From an uncultured Clostridia bacterium (GTDB lineage: Bacteria > Bacillota > Clostridia > TANB77 > CAG-508): a stretch of DNA of 64,000 nucleotides. Location of the stretch: assembly GCA_934129745.1 (NCBI GenBank), contig CAKOWZ010000008.1, positions 12,840 to 76,839 of the forward strand, given 5' to 3'. Under the pieces are notes generated by a model. The model made no database searches and had not been told where the DNA came from. It saw only the letters and a list, made by a program, of their open reading frames with translations. The position numbers and the translations under genes were made by a program. Of this stretch, positions 35,842 to 43,830 are shown in pieces (positions within the stretch are counted from its first letter, which is position 1; each line of letters starts with the position of its first letter).

Positions 35842-36102
35842 ATGGAATTAAAAGAATTAGAAGAAGAAGTATTAAAAATTAAAGAAAGAAACAAAAGAGT
35901 TGAATTAGACAAGGCTTGGGAAACAAGTTGGACTAGAAAAATATGCATAATGGTATTAACTTATATTGTTGTAATAATATACTCTTATGTAATAAAAGAA
36001 TTTGATAATATATTTTTAAGTTCTTTAGTACCAGTAATAGGTTTTACATTATCTACATTATCACTAGGATTAGTTAGAAAAATATGGGAGAAAGGTAAAT
36101 AA
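35842..36102 (+). CDS. Small two-helix membrane protein
   Basis: Start ATG 35842, 8 bases after GGAGG. The 86-residue protein has an acidic coiled-coil N terminus (LKELEEEVLKIKERNKRVEL) and two membrane helices (about 34-52 and 57-77). It resembles small uncharacterised membrane proteins of anaerobes. It lies 40 bases after the metallopeptidase gene and may be cotranscribed with it. Confidence 0.65.
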   Translation: MELKELEEEVLKIKERNKRVELDKAWETSWTRKICIMVLTYIVVIIYSYVIKEFDNIFLSSLVPVIGFTLSTLSLGLVRKIWEKGK

Positions 36103-36238
36103 TAAAATTACAGAATCAAAATATAAAATTATAACTACTTTAAAAGATATTTAATTAAAGCTATTTAAATGAAAGTGGATTATATTAAATAATATTGCAA
36201 ATAATAAATAGAAACAAAAGAGATAGGAGATGCAAAAG

Positions 36239-37006
36239 ATGATTGACCTACCAAAAGCAAATAAGGAATTTATTAAGTATGTTAAAGAATTTGATGATAC
36301 AAATTGGAAAATAAAAGGAAAACAAAGACATTCTATTAGAGTTGAAAATATTTCAAAACTAATTGCAGAAGATTTAAAATTAAATCAAGAGGAAATAGAT
36401 TTGGCAATGTTAATAGGACTTTTACATGATATTGGTAGATTTGAACAAGAAAAACAATATCATACTTTTAATGATTTAAAAAGCTTTGATCATGGTGATT
36501 ATGGTGCTGAACTATTAAAAAAACTAATACGAAATTTTATAAGTATAGATAAATATGATAAAGTAATCTTTGAGGCTGTAAGAAATCACAACAAATTAAG
36601 AATAGATGAAAATTTAAACGAACAAGAAAGATTATTTGCCAAACTTGTAAGAGATGCTGATAAACTTGATATTATGGACGAAACTATTAATTTATTTTAC
36701 AAAGAAACTAGAGATTTAGTAAATGAATCGGATATTTCTGAATATACATTAAATTTTGTAAGAAATCATCAGCCAGTAATCACTCCAAAAGATGTTGAGA
36801 TATCACGTTTAGATGGTGTTGTAAGAACAATTGCTTTTGTATTTGATTTAAATTACAATAAAAGTTTCCAAATTTTAAAGGAACAAAATTATATTAATAG
36901 AATAATAGACAAATTCGATTACAAGAATGAACATGCAAAAAAATGTATCGAAGAAGTAAGAAAAATAGCTAATGAGTATGTTGATGAAAAACTAAAAGAC
37001 TCCTGA
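36239..37006 (+). CDS. HD-domain phosphohydrolase
   Basis: ATG 36239 follows AGGAG by 10 bases; an earlier ATG at 36230 overlaps that site. The 255-residue protein has RHSIRVENISKL, LIGLLHDIGRFEQ with the HD pair, SFDHGDYGAELL, and VRNHNK and RDADKLDI later, all metal-binding positions of HD hydrolases of the YedJ-like class. Substrate is unknown, perhaps a nucleotide. A terminator overlaps the stop codon. Confidence 0.85.
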   Translation: MIDLPKANKEFIKYVKEFDDTNWKIKGKQRHSIRVENISKLIAEDLKLNQEEIDLAMLIGLLHDIGRFEQEKQYHTFNDLKSFDHGDYGAELLKKLIRNFISIDKYDKVIFEAVRNHNKLRIDENLNEQERLFAKLVRDADKLDIMDETINLFYKETRDLVNESDISEYTLNFVRNHQPVITPKDVEISRLDGVVRTIAFVFDLNYNKSFQILKEQNYINRIIDKFDYKNEHAKKCIEEVRKIANEYVDEKLKDS

Positions 37007-37031
37007 ACAATCAGAAGCCTTTTAGTTTTTT
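36987..37031 (+). terminator. Terminator after the HD gene
   Basis: AAAACTAAAAG (36987-36998) pairs with CTTTTAGTTTT after a GA-rich loop; it overlaps the 3' end of the coding region. Confidence 0.72.
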
Positions 37032-37048
37032 GCTTGAAATGGTGAACC

Positions 37049-37459
37049 TTATGCCTTCTCAGGATAGAGCTGTACCCAGCCAGCATCATATCCGTCCTTG
37101 ACTTCAACAGAATTGCTGGTCACATGCATTCTTCTCTTGAAAGGGAAAACACAAACATCAATCCCAACTTCTTCAGCAGTTTCGCCGAGAATGTTGTCAG
37201 GACCATAGTCGCAGTCCAATTCAACCCTTGAAGATGTCGCAAGTTCGTTCTCAATGCGCTGGGCAAGCAGATTGCAGAACTGCTCAAGCTGTTCTTCGGT
37301 TGCAGCATTCTGCATTGCTCGCATGTGTCCCATCATCATAATCATGAAGGACTCATTACTTCTTCGGTCCCCGTTACAAAAACTGTTAGGGGTCGGATTG
37401 CCGATTGCCTCTGTCCACCATTTTGCGGCAACAGTTGTTGCCTGTCGTACCTCTGCCAT
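37049..37459 (-). CDS. Cassette C: orphan GC-rich hypothetical protein
   Basis: Start ATG 37459 preceded by AAGGAGG. The 136-residue protein begins AEVRQATTVAAKWWTEAIGN and has an amphipathic methionine-rich segment (ESFMIMMMGHMRAMQNAAT) and a basic beta-strand end (VCVFPFKRRMHVTSN). I do not recognise it. Base composition is near even, far from the AT-rich host, and codon use is quite different. It carries its own promoter and a 5' leader hairpin (TATTCGC-AGTGC-GCGAATA, 37518-37536), the same layout as the other orphan cassettes. Confidence 0.7.
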   Translation of the reverse strand: MAEVRQATTVAAKWWTEAIGNPTPNSFCNGDRRSNESFMIMMMGHMRAMQNAATEEQLEQFCNLLAQRIENELATSSRVELDCDYGPDNILGETAEEVGIDVCVFPFKRRMHVTSNSVEVKDGYDAGWVQLYPEKA

Positions 37460-37545
37460 AGTTGTAAACCTCCTTAATGAATTTCTAGGCATATTTATAC
37501 GGAATGTGCTTTATTTGTATTCGCGCACTGCGAATATCAATAATT

Positions 37546-37574
37546 ATTATAGCATAGATTTACATAAAATACAA
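37546..37574 (-). promoter_or_regulatory. Promoter of cassette C
   Basis: On the minus strand TTGTAT, 17-base spacer (TTTATGTAAATCTATGC), TATAAT. The spacer resembles that of cassette D. Confidence 0.7.
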
Positions 37575-37610
37575 TATTTAGTTGCTATTATTTAATATAT
37601 GAAAGAATTA

Positions 37611-38005
37611 TGGATTGTCAACCCTTTTTTTGTACAATTTATATAAGGACACTTTTAATAACATCATTAATTTTTCATTACGGTAATAAACTTAACTTAT
37701 GTAAGTTTATTACCAATTACATATTATAATTTTCATTCATTGTGCAATTACGAAAATGGCATAAATCACTTCGTTTTTTATACATTTTCTTCATTGACAA
37801 TCTAATATGTTGTTCTTCTTATGGAAGACCACGAAGTAGAACATACAACTTTCTTCATTTTAAAAAGCTATTAAAAGAAAACAATCTTCCAGATATAAGA
37901 TGGCATGATTTAAGAGCAACTTATGCAACAATACTATTAAAGAATAATTTTAATTTAAAAGCAGTATCTAAAAAGTTAGGACATGCTACACAAATTATAA
38001 CAGCA
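37611..38005 (+). repeat. 395-bp direct repeat, copy 1, with integrase fragment
   Basis: Almost identical to 45866-46259. It contains a hairpin (GGTAATAAACTTA against TAAGTTTATTACC) and then the 3' part of a tyrosine recombinase. In this copy the frame is cut after GHATQIITA and joins unrelated sequence. Confidence 0.92.
37742..38005 (+). pseudogene. Tyrosine recombinase, C-terminal fragment (copy 1)
   Basis: The frame includes YGRPRSRTYNFLHFKKLLKE, RWHDLRATYATILL and KKLGHA, which carry the His-x-x-Arg and Gly-His motifs of a phage-type integrase. The catalytic N-terminal Arg and the final Tyr are missing. The fragment is interrupted at 38005, where the sequence ceases to match copy 2. Confidence 0.85.
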
Positions 38006-38110
38006 CAAGATGCCGTAAACAAACACAATATCGTTAAAATACAAATTAAAGAACGGAGAGATTGCAATTAGATGAAGAGATGACTAATACAAAAGAAACA
38101 GGAAAAACGA

Positions 38111-38164
38111 GATAAAAAAATACCCCCATTTCAAGATAAGCAATGCTTAAACGAGAAATGGGGG
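38111..38164 (-). terminator. Terminator of cassette D
   Basis: CCCCCATTTC and GAAATGGGGG pair over 10 bp; on the minus strand the stem is followed by TATTTTTTTA. Confidence 0.88.
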
Positions 38165-38172
38165 TTGTGGCT

Positions 38173-38553
38173 TTATTCGCCGTGCATCCAGCCACAGGAG
38201 TAACAGTCACCGCAAAGGTAATTGGAACAGCCACTGCAACCTTGCGGTTTAGTGGTAACCTTGTAAAAGGCGATTGCTCCTTTGGGTACTGAAGTTGCTC
38301 CTTCCTCTAGGTTGGGTCCGTGGTAGTCTGCTATATACAGTACATCGTTCTCATCACTGATATATGCACTGTCTGACTTGTTTCTAAGCTCAAAACCGAG
38401 AATACCAGATATAACTCGCGTCATATTGGCATCAGAGATGGCAGAGAAAACATCAGTCGGAATCGTGGCAGGGTCAACAACGGTAAAACGTACGAGTGAG
38501 AAATCGCTGGTGCAGAGCATGTCGGGGGTAAACCTATCAACAATGTAAGCCAT
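38173..38553 (-). CDS. Cassette D: DUF1874/STIV B116-like protein with Cys-rich tail
   Basis: A 126-residue protein. YIVDRFTPDML opens the fold, a helix with TRVISGILGFEL follows, and LYIADYHGPNLEEGATSVPK closes it; these match the archaeal virus B116/DUF1874 fold. DUF1874 includes viral ring nucleases (AcrIII-1) that degrade cyclic oligoadenylate. The site where those enzymes have the catalytic histidine (IGH) reads ISD here, so activity is doubtful. The tail GCSGCSNYLCGDCYSCG could bind zinc. Base composition is far richer in GC than the host. GGAG precedes ATG 38553, and it has its own promoter, leader and terminator. Confidence 0.62.
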   Translation of the reverse strand: MAYIVDRFTPDMLCTSDFSLVRFTVVDPATIPTDVFSAISDANMTRVISGILGFELRNKSDSAYISDENDVLYIADYHGPNLEEGATSVPKGAIAFYKVTTKPQGCSGCSNYLCGDCYSCGWMHGE

Positions 38554-38626
38554 AAAAATTCTCCTTTCTGTGCCACTTATACATAGGTGGTCTTACCAGA
38601 TAAATAAGATTTTATCGAACAAATAT

Positions 38627-38655
38627 AGTATAACATACTTTACATAAAATATCAA
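38627..38655 (-). promoter_or_regulatory. Promoter of cassette D
   Basis: On the minus strand TTGATA, 17-base spacer (TTTTATGTAAAGTATGT), TATACT. The leader has a CCAC-GTGG hairpin around CTATGTATAA. Confidence 0.7.
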
Positions 38656-38657
38656 CT

Positions 38658-38864
38658 TTGGTTAACCTTCCAATTTTTGTTAATGACACACAAATGACTG
38701 AAACAGAAGATACAATTACATTTGATTTTGAAAATAAGAAAATTGAAGTTCCAAAAACTGGAGAAAATTCACCAATAAGATTAGCTTTAGGAGTAATTCT
38801 TTTAGCTTTCTTAGGTATAGCATGGGGATTTATAAAAATTTTTAAGAAAAAAGATAATAAATAA
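38658..38864 (+). pseudogene. C-terminal remnant of a sortase-anchored surface protein
   Basis: The frame ends with VPKTGENSP, a hydrophobic helix (RLALGVILLAFLGIAWGFI) and a KKKDNK tail, the classic order of a cell wall sorting signal. There is no plausible start or ribosome binding site; upstream the frame runs into the promoter of cassette D. It is likely the 3' end of a larger gene cut by insertion or deletion. The PKTG core fits class B sortases of the C. difficile type. Confidence 0.7.
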
Positions 38865-39070
38865 AAAGTACATTCGAGGGGAATAATATGCAAGAAGGTA
38901 GCAATATTCGTGGTAAAAATATGCAAAAATGAAAAAATAGCAATTACTTATTGACTTTTGGGAGGAATATTAATAAAAATTCCTTGCGAAAGTCAATAAA
39001 TTTATAAAGAATGTGAATAAAATTATTTTGAAAAAATTGTTAAAAATAAGTCAAATGTGAAATTATACAC

Positions 39071-39133
39071 TAAAAGTGCCTCGAAAAATGTGAAAGTTTG
39101 CACAAAAAGTGCCTTAAAAAACGTGAAACTCTG
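39071..39133 (+). repeat. Two 30-bp direct repeats before the ATPase promoter
   Basis: Copies at 39071-39100 and 39104-39133 share AAAGTGCCT, an A-rich run and GTGAAA. The second ends exactly at the -35 box (39134), suggesting operator sites. Confidence 0.65.
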
Positions 39134-39162
39134 TTGACAGAACATTTAATTTATACTACAAT
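39134..39162 (+). promoter_or_regulatory. Promoter of the AAA/DUF4143 gene
   Basis: TTGACA (39134-39139), 17-base spacer, TACAAT (39157-39162), with a very short leader to ATG 39181. Confidence 0.82.
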
Positions 39163-39180
39163 AAGTATGGAGGCGAGCAA

Positions 39181-40485
39181 ATGAAAAGAAAAATATATAA
39201 AGATTTAGTTGATTGGAAAGATAGGGGAATGAAAAAAGCTTTAATGGTTATTGGAGCAAGACAGGTTGGAAAAACATACATAATAGAAGAATTTTGTAAA
39301 AATGAATTTGAAAATTATGTTTCAATAAACATGTTAGATCATCCTGAAATTACAGAGCTTTATAAACAAAACATATCATCTGAAGAAAAGTATATAAGAC
39401 TATGTGCTAATTTAAATATAAATCCAAATCTAGAAAATACCATAATATTTTTTGATGAAATTCAAGAAAGTGAAGAACTTATTTCAGCACTAAAATGGTA
39501 TTGTGAGTCAGAAAAGCCATTTAAAGTAATTTGTGCAGGAAGTCTTTTAGGTGTTAAACTAAAAAGATTTCATAGTTCGTTCCCAGTTGGTAAAGTAGAG
39601 CTACTTCATATGTATCCAATGGACTTGGAAGAATTTTTATTAACACAAAATTCTGGAGATTACCTAACTAAATATATAAAGGAATGCTATGAGCAAAATA
39701 AGCCAATGGATAATGTAATGCACGAAAAATTAAAAGATTTATATAGAAAATATTTATGCGTTGGTGGATTACCAGAAGTTGTTAGTGAATTTTCTACAAA
39801 TGATATGGACATTTTACAAATTAACAGGAAAACAATTGAAGATATTATATTGTCATATATAAATGATATGAATAAGTATGTAGATAACAAATTTGAAGCC
39901 GCAAAAAATGAAGCTATTTATAAATCAATACCTGTGCAAATTGGAAATAAATCAAATAAGTTCCAATATACAAAAATTGAAAAAAATGCAAGAAAGCGTG
40001 ATTATGAAAGTTCACTAGAATGGTTGTTATCAAGCAATATGATATATAAGTGTAATTTGCTAAATAGCATAAATATACCACCAGAGGCATTTAAAAATGA
40101 GGATGTATTCAAAATATATATGGGAGATGTTGGTGTACTTAATACAATGTTAAAAATAAATACAAATGAAATATACTTAGATAAACCATTTATATATAAA
40201 GGCGATATTGCTAAAAATTATGTCGCAAATCAATTGATATTTAATAATGTTGCATTATATTATTGGGCAACAGCAAGTAATTCAGAAATTGATTTTATTA
40301 TATATAATGAGGATGGTATTATACCAATTGAAGTAAAAGCAAGTGATAATACACAATCAAAAAGTCTAAATGCTTATGTAAAAAAATACAATCCAAAATA
40401 TTCAATTCGAGTATCAGGAAAGAATTTTGGATTTGAAAACGGAATAAAGTCAGTACCGCTTTATGCTGCATATTTAATTAAATAA
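39181..40485 (+). CDS. AAA+ ATPase with DUF4143 domain
   Basis: A 434-residue protein. MVIGARQVGKTYIIEEF is the Walker A region, IIFFDEIQESEELISALKW the Walker B, and CAGSLLGV the sensor. The C-terminal DUF4143 domain has YYWATASNSEIDFIIYNEDG and PIEVKASDNTQSKSL, a PD-(D/E)XK-like nuclease pattern. Such ATPases are frequent, mobile and uncharacterised in anaerobes. TATGGAGG precedes ATG 39181. The strong promoter and direct repeats suggest tight control. Confidence 0.92.
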   Translation: MKRKIYKDLVDWKDRGMKKALMVIGARQVGKTYIIEEFCKNEFENYVSINMLDHPEITELYKQNISSEEKYIRLCANLNINPNLENTIIFFDEIQESEELISALKWYCESEKPFKVICAGSLLGVKLKRFHSSFPVGKVELLHMYPMDLEEFLLTQNSGDYLTKYIKECYEQNKPMDNVMHEKLKDLYRKYLCVGGLPEVVSEFSTNDMDILQINRKTIEDIILSYINDMNKYVDNKFEAAKNEAIYKSIPVQIGNKSNKFQYTKIEKNARKRDYESSLEWLLSSNMIYKCNLLNSINIPPEAFKNEDVFKIYMGDVGVLNTMLKINTNEIYLDKPFIYKGDIAKNYVANQLIFNNVALYYWATASNSEIDFIIYNEDGIIPIEVKASDNTQSKSLNAYVKKYNPKYSIRVSGKNFGFENGIKSVPLYAAYLIK

Positions 40486-40510
40486 AAATTTTACAAAAGT
40501 AAAAGAATAA

Positions 40511-40551
40511 AAAGAGAAGTTGATTTTTAAAAGATTAACTTCTCTTCTTTG
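40511..40551 (+). terminator. Terminator after the ATPase gene
   Basis: AGAGAAGTTGAT pairs with ATTAACTTCTCT around a T/A loop, followed by TCTTT. Confidence 0.8.
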
Positions 40552-40652
40552 CGTTATGCAAGAAAGGAGTGGATAGGTTATACTAAATTAGACAAAAAAG
40601 ATAAGGACATGTTATAATAAAATTTAAATAAAAGAATATGGAGGAATTAAAC

Positions 40653-40868
40653 ATGTCTAGAAGAGAAAGAAGAGAATTTACAGAAGAGTTTAAATTACAA
40701 ATGGTAAAATTATATAATAGTGGAAAACCAGTCGTTGAAATAGTAAAAGAATATGATTTAACACATTCTGCTTTTATGAACTGGATTCAAAAATATAATA
40801 AAACAGGATCTTTTAAAGCATGTGATAATAGAACTGAAGAAGAAAAAGAATTACTTAGATTAAATTGA
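40653..40868 (+). pseudogene. IS3-family OrfA transposase, truncated
   Basis: GGAGG precedes ATG 40653. The 71-residue frame (SRRERREFTEEFKLQMVKLY, then HSAFMNWIQKYNKTGSF) is the helix-turn-helix domain of IS3-type OrfA. The leucine-zipper end of OrfA and all of OrfB are absent; the frame ends in LLRLN followed by unrelated AT-rich sequence. It is a decayed insertion sequence. Terminal inverted repeats were not found. Confidence 0.85.
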
Positions 40869-40967
40869 AAAAATATAAAATTAATTATGCATATTGACAA
40901 TAACAAAAAAAAAGTATAATATAAAAGTAAATACAAATGAGTAAAAAATAAAAGGAGATAAACACAA

Positions 40968-41036
40968 ATGAAAAACATGAACCGCAAAGCCTTGAGGCTG
41001 TACACACACACACACACACACACGAGTATTTTATAA
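40968..41036 (+). CDS. Short peptide with Thr-His repeat, possible leader peptide
   Basis: A promoter-like TTGACA-15-TATAAT (40894-40920) and AAAGGAG ten bases before ATG 40968 introduce a 22-residue frame: MKNMNRKALRLYTHTHTHTS then IL. The ACA-CAC codons come from an 11-unit AC repeat (41002-41023). A long stem-loop follows at once. This resembles an attenuation leader for threonine or histidine, but no biosynthetic gene follows, so this is speculative. Slippage of the AC repeat would change the frame. Confidence 0.4.
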   Translation: MKNMNRKALRLYTHTHTHTSIL

Positions 41037-41065
41037 AAGAATAAAAAATAATAAACCAGATAATA

Positions 41066-41125
41066 ACCACATACAAAATCAATATAAAAAAATTTTTAAT
41101 ATTGATTTTATATGTGGTGTTTTGA
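41066..41125 (+). terminator. Long stem-loop after the short peptide
   Basis: CCACATACAAAATCAATAT (41067-41085) pairs with its near complement at 41099-41117, followed by TGTTTTG. Likely terminator. Confidence 0.7.
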
Positions 41126-41215
41126 GTTATAATCTTTTTAAGGTGAAAATGATTTGTTGAAGTTTATTAGAGAGTAACATAATTAAAGTATTTTATAAAA
41201 ATATTATGTAAATAC

Positions 41216-41244
41216 TTGACAAATAAGCTAAATCATGTTAACAT
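41216..41244 (+). promoter_or_regulatory. Promoter of a small structured RNA
   Basis: TTGACA (41216-41221), 17-base spacer, TAACAT (41239-41244). Confidence 0.68.
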
Positions 41245-41250
41245 AAAAAT

Positions 41251-41391
41251 GTAACAAGGGAGTAATTAGTATATTCCTTAAAAAAGATTATATAGTAAAA
41301 TCAACATTATGAGATTCGAAACTCTGGTTTTACTTTAAATAATAAGACTTGTTATATATGTTAACATTACATATATCAACAAGTCTTTTTT
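41251..41391 (+). ncRNA. Putative small structured RNA of unknown class
   Basis: About 140 bases between a promoter and a strong terminator with no frame of note. Visible helices are AAGGGA/TTCCTT (about 41256-41280), AGTAAAATCA/TGGTTTTACT enclosing GAG-CTC, and the terminal AAGACTTGTT stem with six T (to 41391). A second terminator follows (41409-41446), so it may be a leader that controls the downstream genes or an independent small RNA. It does not match any riboswitch I know. Confidence 0.5.
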
Positions 41392-41408
41392 GAATCTAGA
41401 TAAAAAAG

Positions 41409-41446
41409 GAAAAGGTATATGTAATAAATTACATATACCTTTTTTA
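41409..41446 (+). terminator. Second terminator before the coiled-coil island
   Basis: AAAGGTATATGTAA (41411-41424) pairs with TTACATATACCTTT, followed by T residues. Confidence 0.85.
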
Positions 41447-41588
41447 CATAAAAGTTTTGAAACAATGTAAAACTGGCAGATATTAGATAAAATATCTTTT
41501 TATATTATAGTTCATTAATTAATATGTAAATGTTAATACAAAATTAAAAGATAAAAATTAAAATAATAATAGAAAGGGGAAATGAAAA

Positions 41589-42128
41589 ATGTTAACAAAA
41601 GCAAAAATGTTATATCAAGTAAAATTAATTTTAGACTATTTACCAGAGGAGGAATATAATCTTATACCAAAAGAAACAATCAATTACATAGAAGATAATT
41701 TTGAATATGATGAAAACATAAAAATTGATCCAAATATTCCATTAGAAAATCAAAATATAGATGATAGTAGTTATAAATATTTGGAGAAAATTATAGCTGA
41801 AGCAGAAAAAAATCAAAAAGTAAGTAAAAATAAAGAATTGGAAGATTATATAAAAGATGTAAAAGAGTCTAATAAAAATTTTGAAACAAATGTTGAAAAT
41901 ATTAGGTTAAAAGAATTAGTTGAACTATTAAAAAAAGAAAATGGGAAAATTCCAAAGATAAAAAGTTTAGTAGAAGATTATAAAAATGCATTGGAAGAAA
42001 AAAATAAAAAAATTGAAGAGTTGAAAAAAAATAATAAATATTTGATAGAGTTGTTTAATAGAATTCCTAAGTTTATTAGAAAGTTTTTTATTAAAGAGGA
42101 TATTAAATTATTGAATGAAGGAAAATAA
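41589..42128 (+). CDS. Coiled-coil protein, paralogue 1
   Basis: A 179-residue soluble protein with an N-terminal module (LILDYLPEEEYNLIPKETIN, then DNFEYDENIKIDPNIPLENQ) and a long charged coiled coil, ending IPKFIRKFFIKEDIKLL. The same layout and about half of the residues recur in the gene at 43831. The N-terminal module resembles a large family of small, uncharacterised proteins common in gut Clostridia (pattern YIPxEE..KIP...I). AAAGGGG precedes ATG 41589. Function unknown. Confidence 0.72.
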   Translation: MLTKAKMLYQVKLILDYLPEEEYNLIPKETINYIEDNFEYDENIKIDPNIPLENQNIDDSSYKYLEKIIAEAEKNQKVSKNKELEDYIKDVKESNKNFETNVENIRLKELVELLKKENGKIPKIKSLVEDYKNALEEKNKKIEELKKNNKYLIELFNRIPKFIRKFFIKEDIKLLNEGK

Positions 42129-42151
42129 TTTTGGTTAAGGAGTGATGTATT

Positions 42152-43777
42152 GTGAATAAAGAGAATGTAGTTGATGCATATAATAAATTACTAAATGCAG
42201 TATTAGATTATTTTCAAGGAAATAAAGCTATAGATTATAAGCAGAGTAATTTAATAATGCAATATGTTAAACAAAATGATGAAAGTGAAAAGTTAGTGAA
42301 AAGGAAAAAAATAGATAAAATTTTATTAAAAATAGATAAATTTTCTAGGGAAAAACATTATATCGCTATTCCAGATTATTACGATTTAGAAGAACTTGAA
42401 GGAAGTAGATTAAAGCATATTGGAGGAGATTATTTAGAAAAAAAAGAAATTCGTGATATGTTAGAAAAAAGAATTGATTCTAGAAGAAGTGGACCACGAA
42501 ATAATATTTATGATTTTTTAAGATTCTTAATTAGTGATGTTAAATGTGAAAATAAAAAATTAACAAATGAAAAGAAACAACAACAAGAAGAAAAATCTCA
42601 AATAAGTGATGAACAAACTGTTAGAACAGATACATTTAATTTCAATTATTCTAATCCTAGAACAAATTTATCAAAAAGTTATGAAAGAAAAGAAGATGTT
42701 GAAACTAAAAAGCGTATTGAAGAAAGAGAAGTAAATGATTTAGATACTGTAAAAGATATAATGCTAAGAGAAGAAATTGCTTTTGATAAGTCGTTAGAGA
42801 AAGGATATGTTAGTTATTTTGAGTTAGGAGAATCATATACATTAGATGAGAAAAAAAGAAAAGAATATTTAACAGAAAATTTGAGTGTTACTACAAGTCA
42901 AAAACGTTTATCAGAAGAACATAAAAAGTTAGATAACAGTGCTGCTAGTAGTATGATTAGAGATGCAGAAGGAATAGAAGATTTAATTGTTCAAAATTTA
43001 CTTAAAGTTAATTTTGATATGTCAAGACTCTCTGAATTGCATAAACAAACATTATTAAAATCTAAATATAATCCTCATAGGCTTCTAGAACAATACAAAA
43101 AATTATATGATAAGTATTCTAAACAATTTGACAAAATTCCAGATAAAGAAAAAGAAAGAATAAAAGTATTTTGTGAAAATAATGGTGTGGACTTTATACC
43201 TAGTCCAGAAGATATAATAGCAAAAATAAATTCTAGAATTCAAGAGAAAATGATTGAATATAATGTTGGAATAAGACCAGATGATAGTGGAAAATTATGT
43301 GGAAGTTATGCGTTAACAACTTATATGAATCCTGAACAGATTGCAAGAACAGAGTATTTAATTAAACAGAAAATAGAAAAACAAAACAAACCTATAATTG
43401 TTACAGAATATGATGTAGAACAGGAATGGAAAAAGGCTTGGAGACAAAATATTCCAGGAGTTTCAAAAAAATCTATAAGGAAAAAATTAGAAGAAGAATA
43501 TGAAAGAGAAAATGAAGCAACATTAAGAATTAATAAAGAAAAACAAAGAAACTTGCAGTATAATTATTCAGTTGCAATATCTGTAAAAGAAAAAATGGAC
43601 AGACCTTTACCAGAAATATGTAGAGAAGTTTTGCATGAAGAGCCTATATTTGAAGAACCTAAAAAAGAAAAGAAGAACCAATCATTAATAGAAAAAGATA
43701 AAGTAAAGGGCTTCTCATTTGCGAGTATAAAACAAGCAATTAATAAAGCCTTAGGAAGAGGTGAGCATGATAGATAA
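42152..43777 (+). CDS. Large charged hypothetical protein
   Basis: Start GTG 42152 with AAGGAG nine bases upstream. The 541-residue protein has an N-terminal helical part, a low-complexity Lys/Gln/Glu middle (about 140-160) and a long helical C-terminal half. FLRFLISDVKCENKKL and VDFIPSPEDIIAKINSRIQE are typical segments. There are no signal, membrane or catalytic motifs that I recognise. It lies in an apparent operon with both paralogues and the DUF4116 gene. A role in a defence or mobile-element function is possible but unsupported. Confidence 0.65.
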   Translation: MNKENVVDAYNKLLNAVLDYFQGNKAIDYKQSNLIMQYVKQNDESEKLVKRKKIDKILLKIDKFSREKHYIAIPDYYDLEELEGSRLKHIGGDYLEKKEIRDMLEKRIDSRRSGPRNNIYDFLRFLISDVKCENKKLTNEKKQQQEEKSQISDEQTVRTDTFNFNYSNPRTNLSKSYERKEDVETKKRIEEREVNDLDTVKDIMLREEIAFDKSLEKGYVSYFELGESYTLDEKKRKEYLTENLSVTTSQKRLSEEHKKLDNSAASSMIRDAEGIEDLIVQNLLKVNFDMSRLSELHKQTLLKSKYNPHRLLEQYKKLYDKYSKQFDKIPDKEKERIKVFCENNGVDFIPSPEDIIAKINSRIQEKMIEYNVGIRPDDSGKLCGSYALTTYMNPEQIARTEYLIKQKIEKQNKPIIVTEYDVEQEWKKAWRQNIPGVSKKSIRKKLEEEYERENEATLRINKEKQRNLQYNYSVAISVKEKMDRPLPEICREVLHEEPIFEEPKKEKKNQSLIEKDKVKGFSFASIKQAINKALGRGEHDR

Positions 43778-43830
43778 AAATAATATAATAAAAAATTTAA
43801 ATAATAATTAAATTAAGGAGGTGAATTTAA

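Noticed and set aside
38889..38933. 14-codon frame after GAGGGG
   Set aside because: Too short and without conservation or context.
40787..41082. Minus-strand frames with runs of Val-Cys
   Set aside because: They are translations of the AC microsatellite on the opposite strand.
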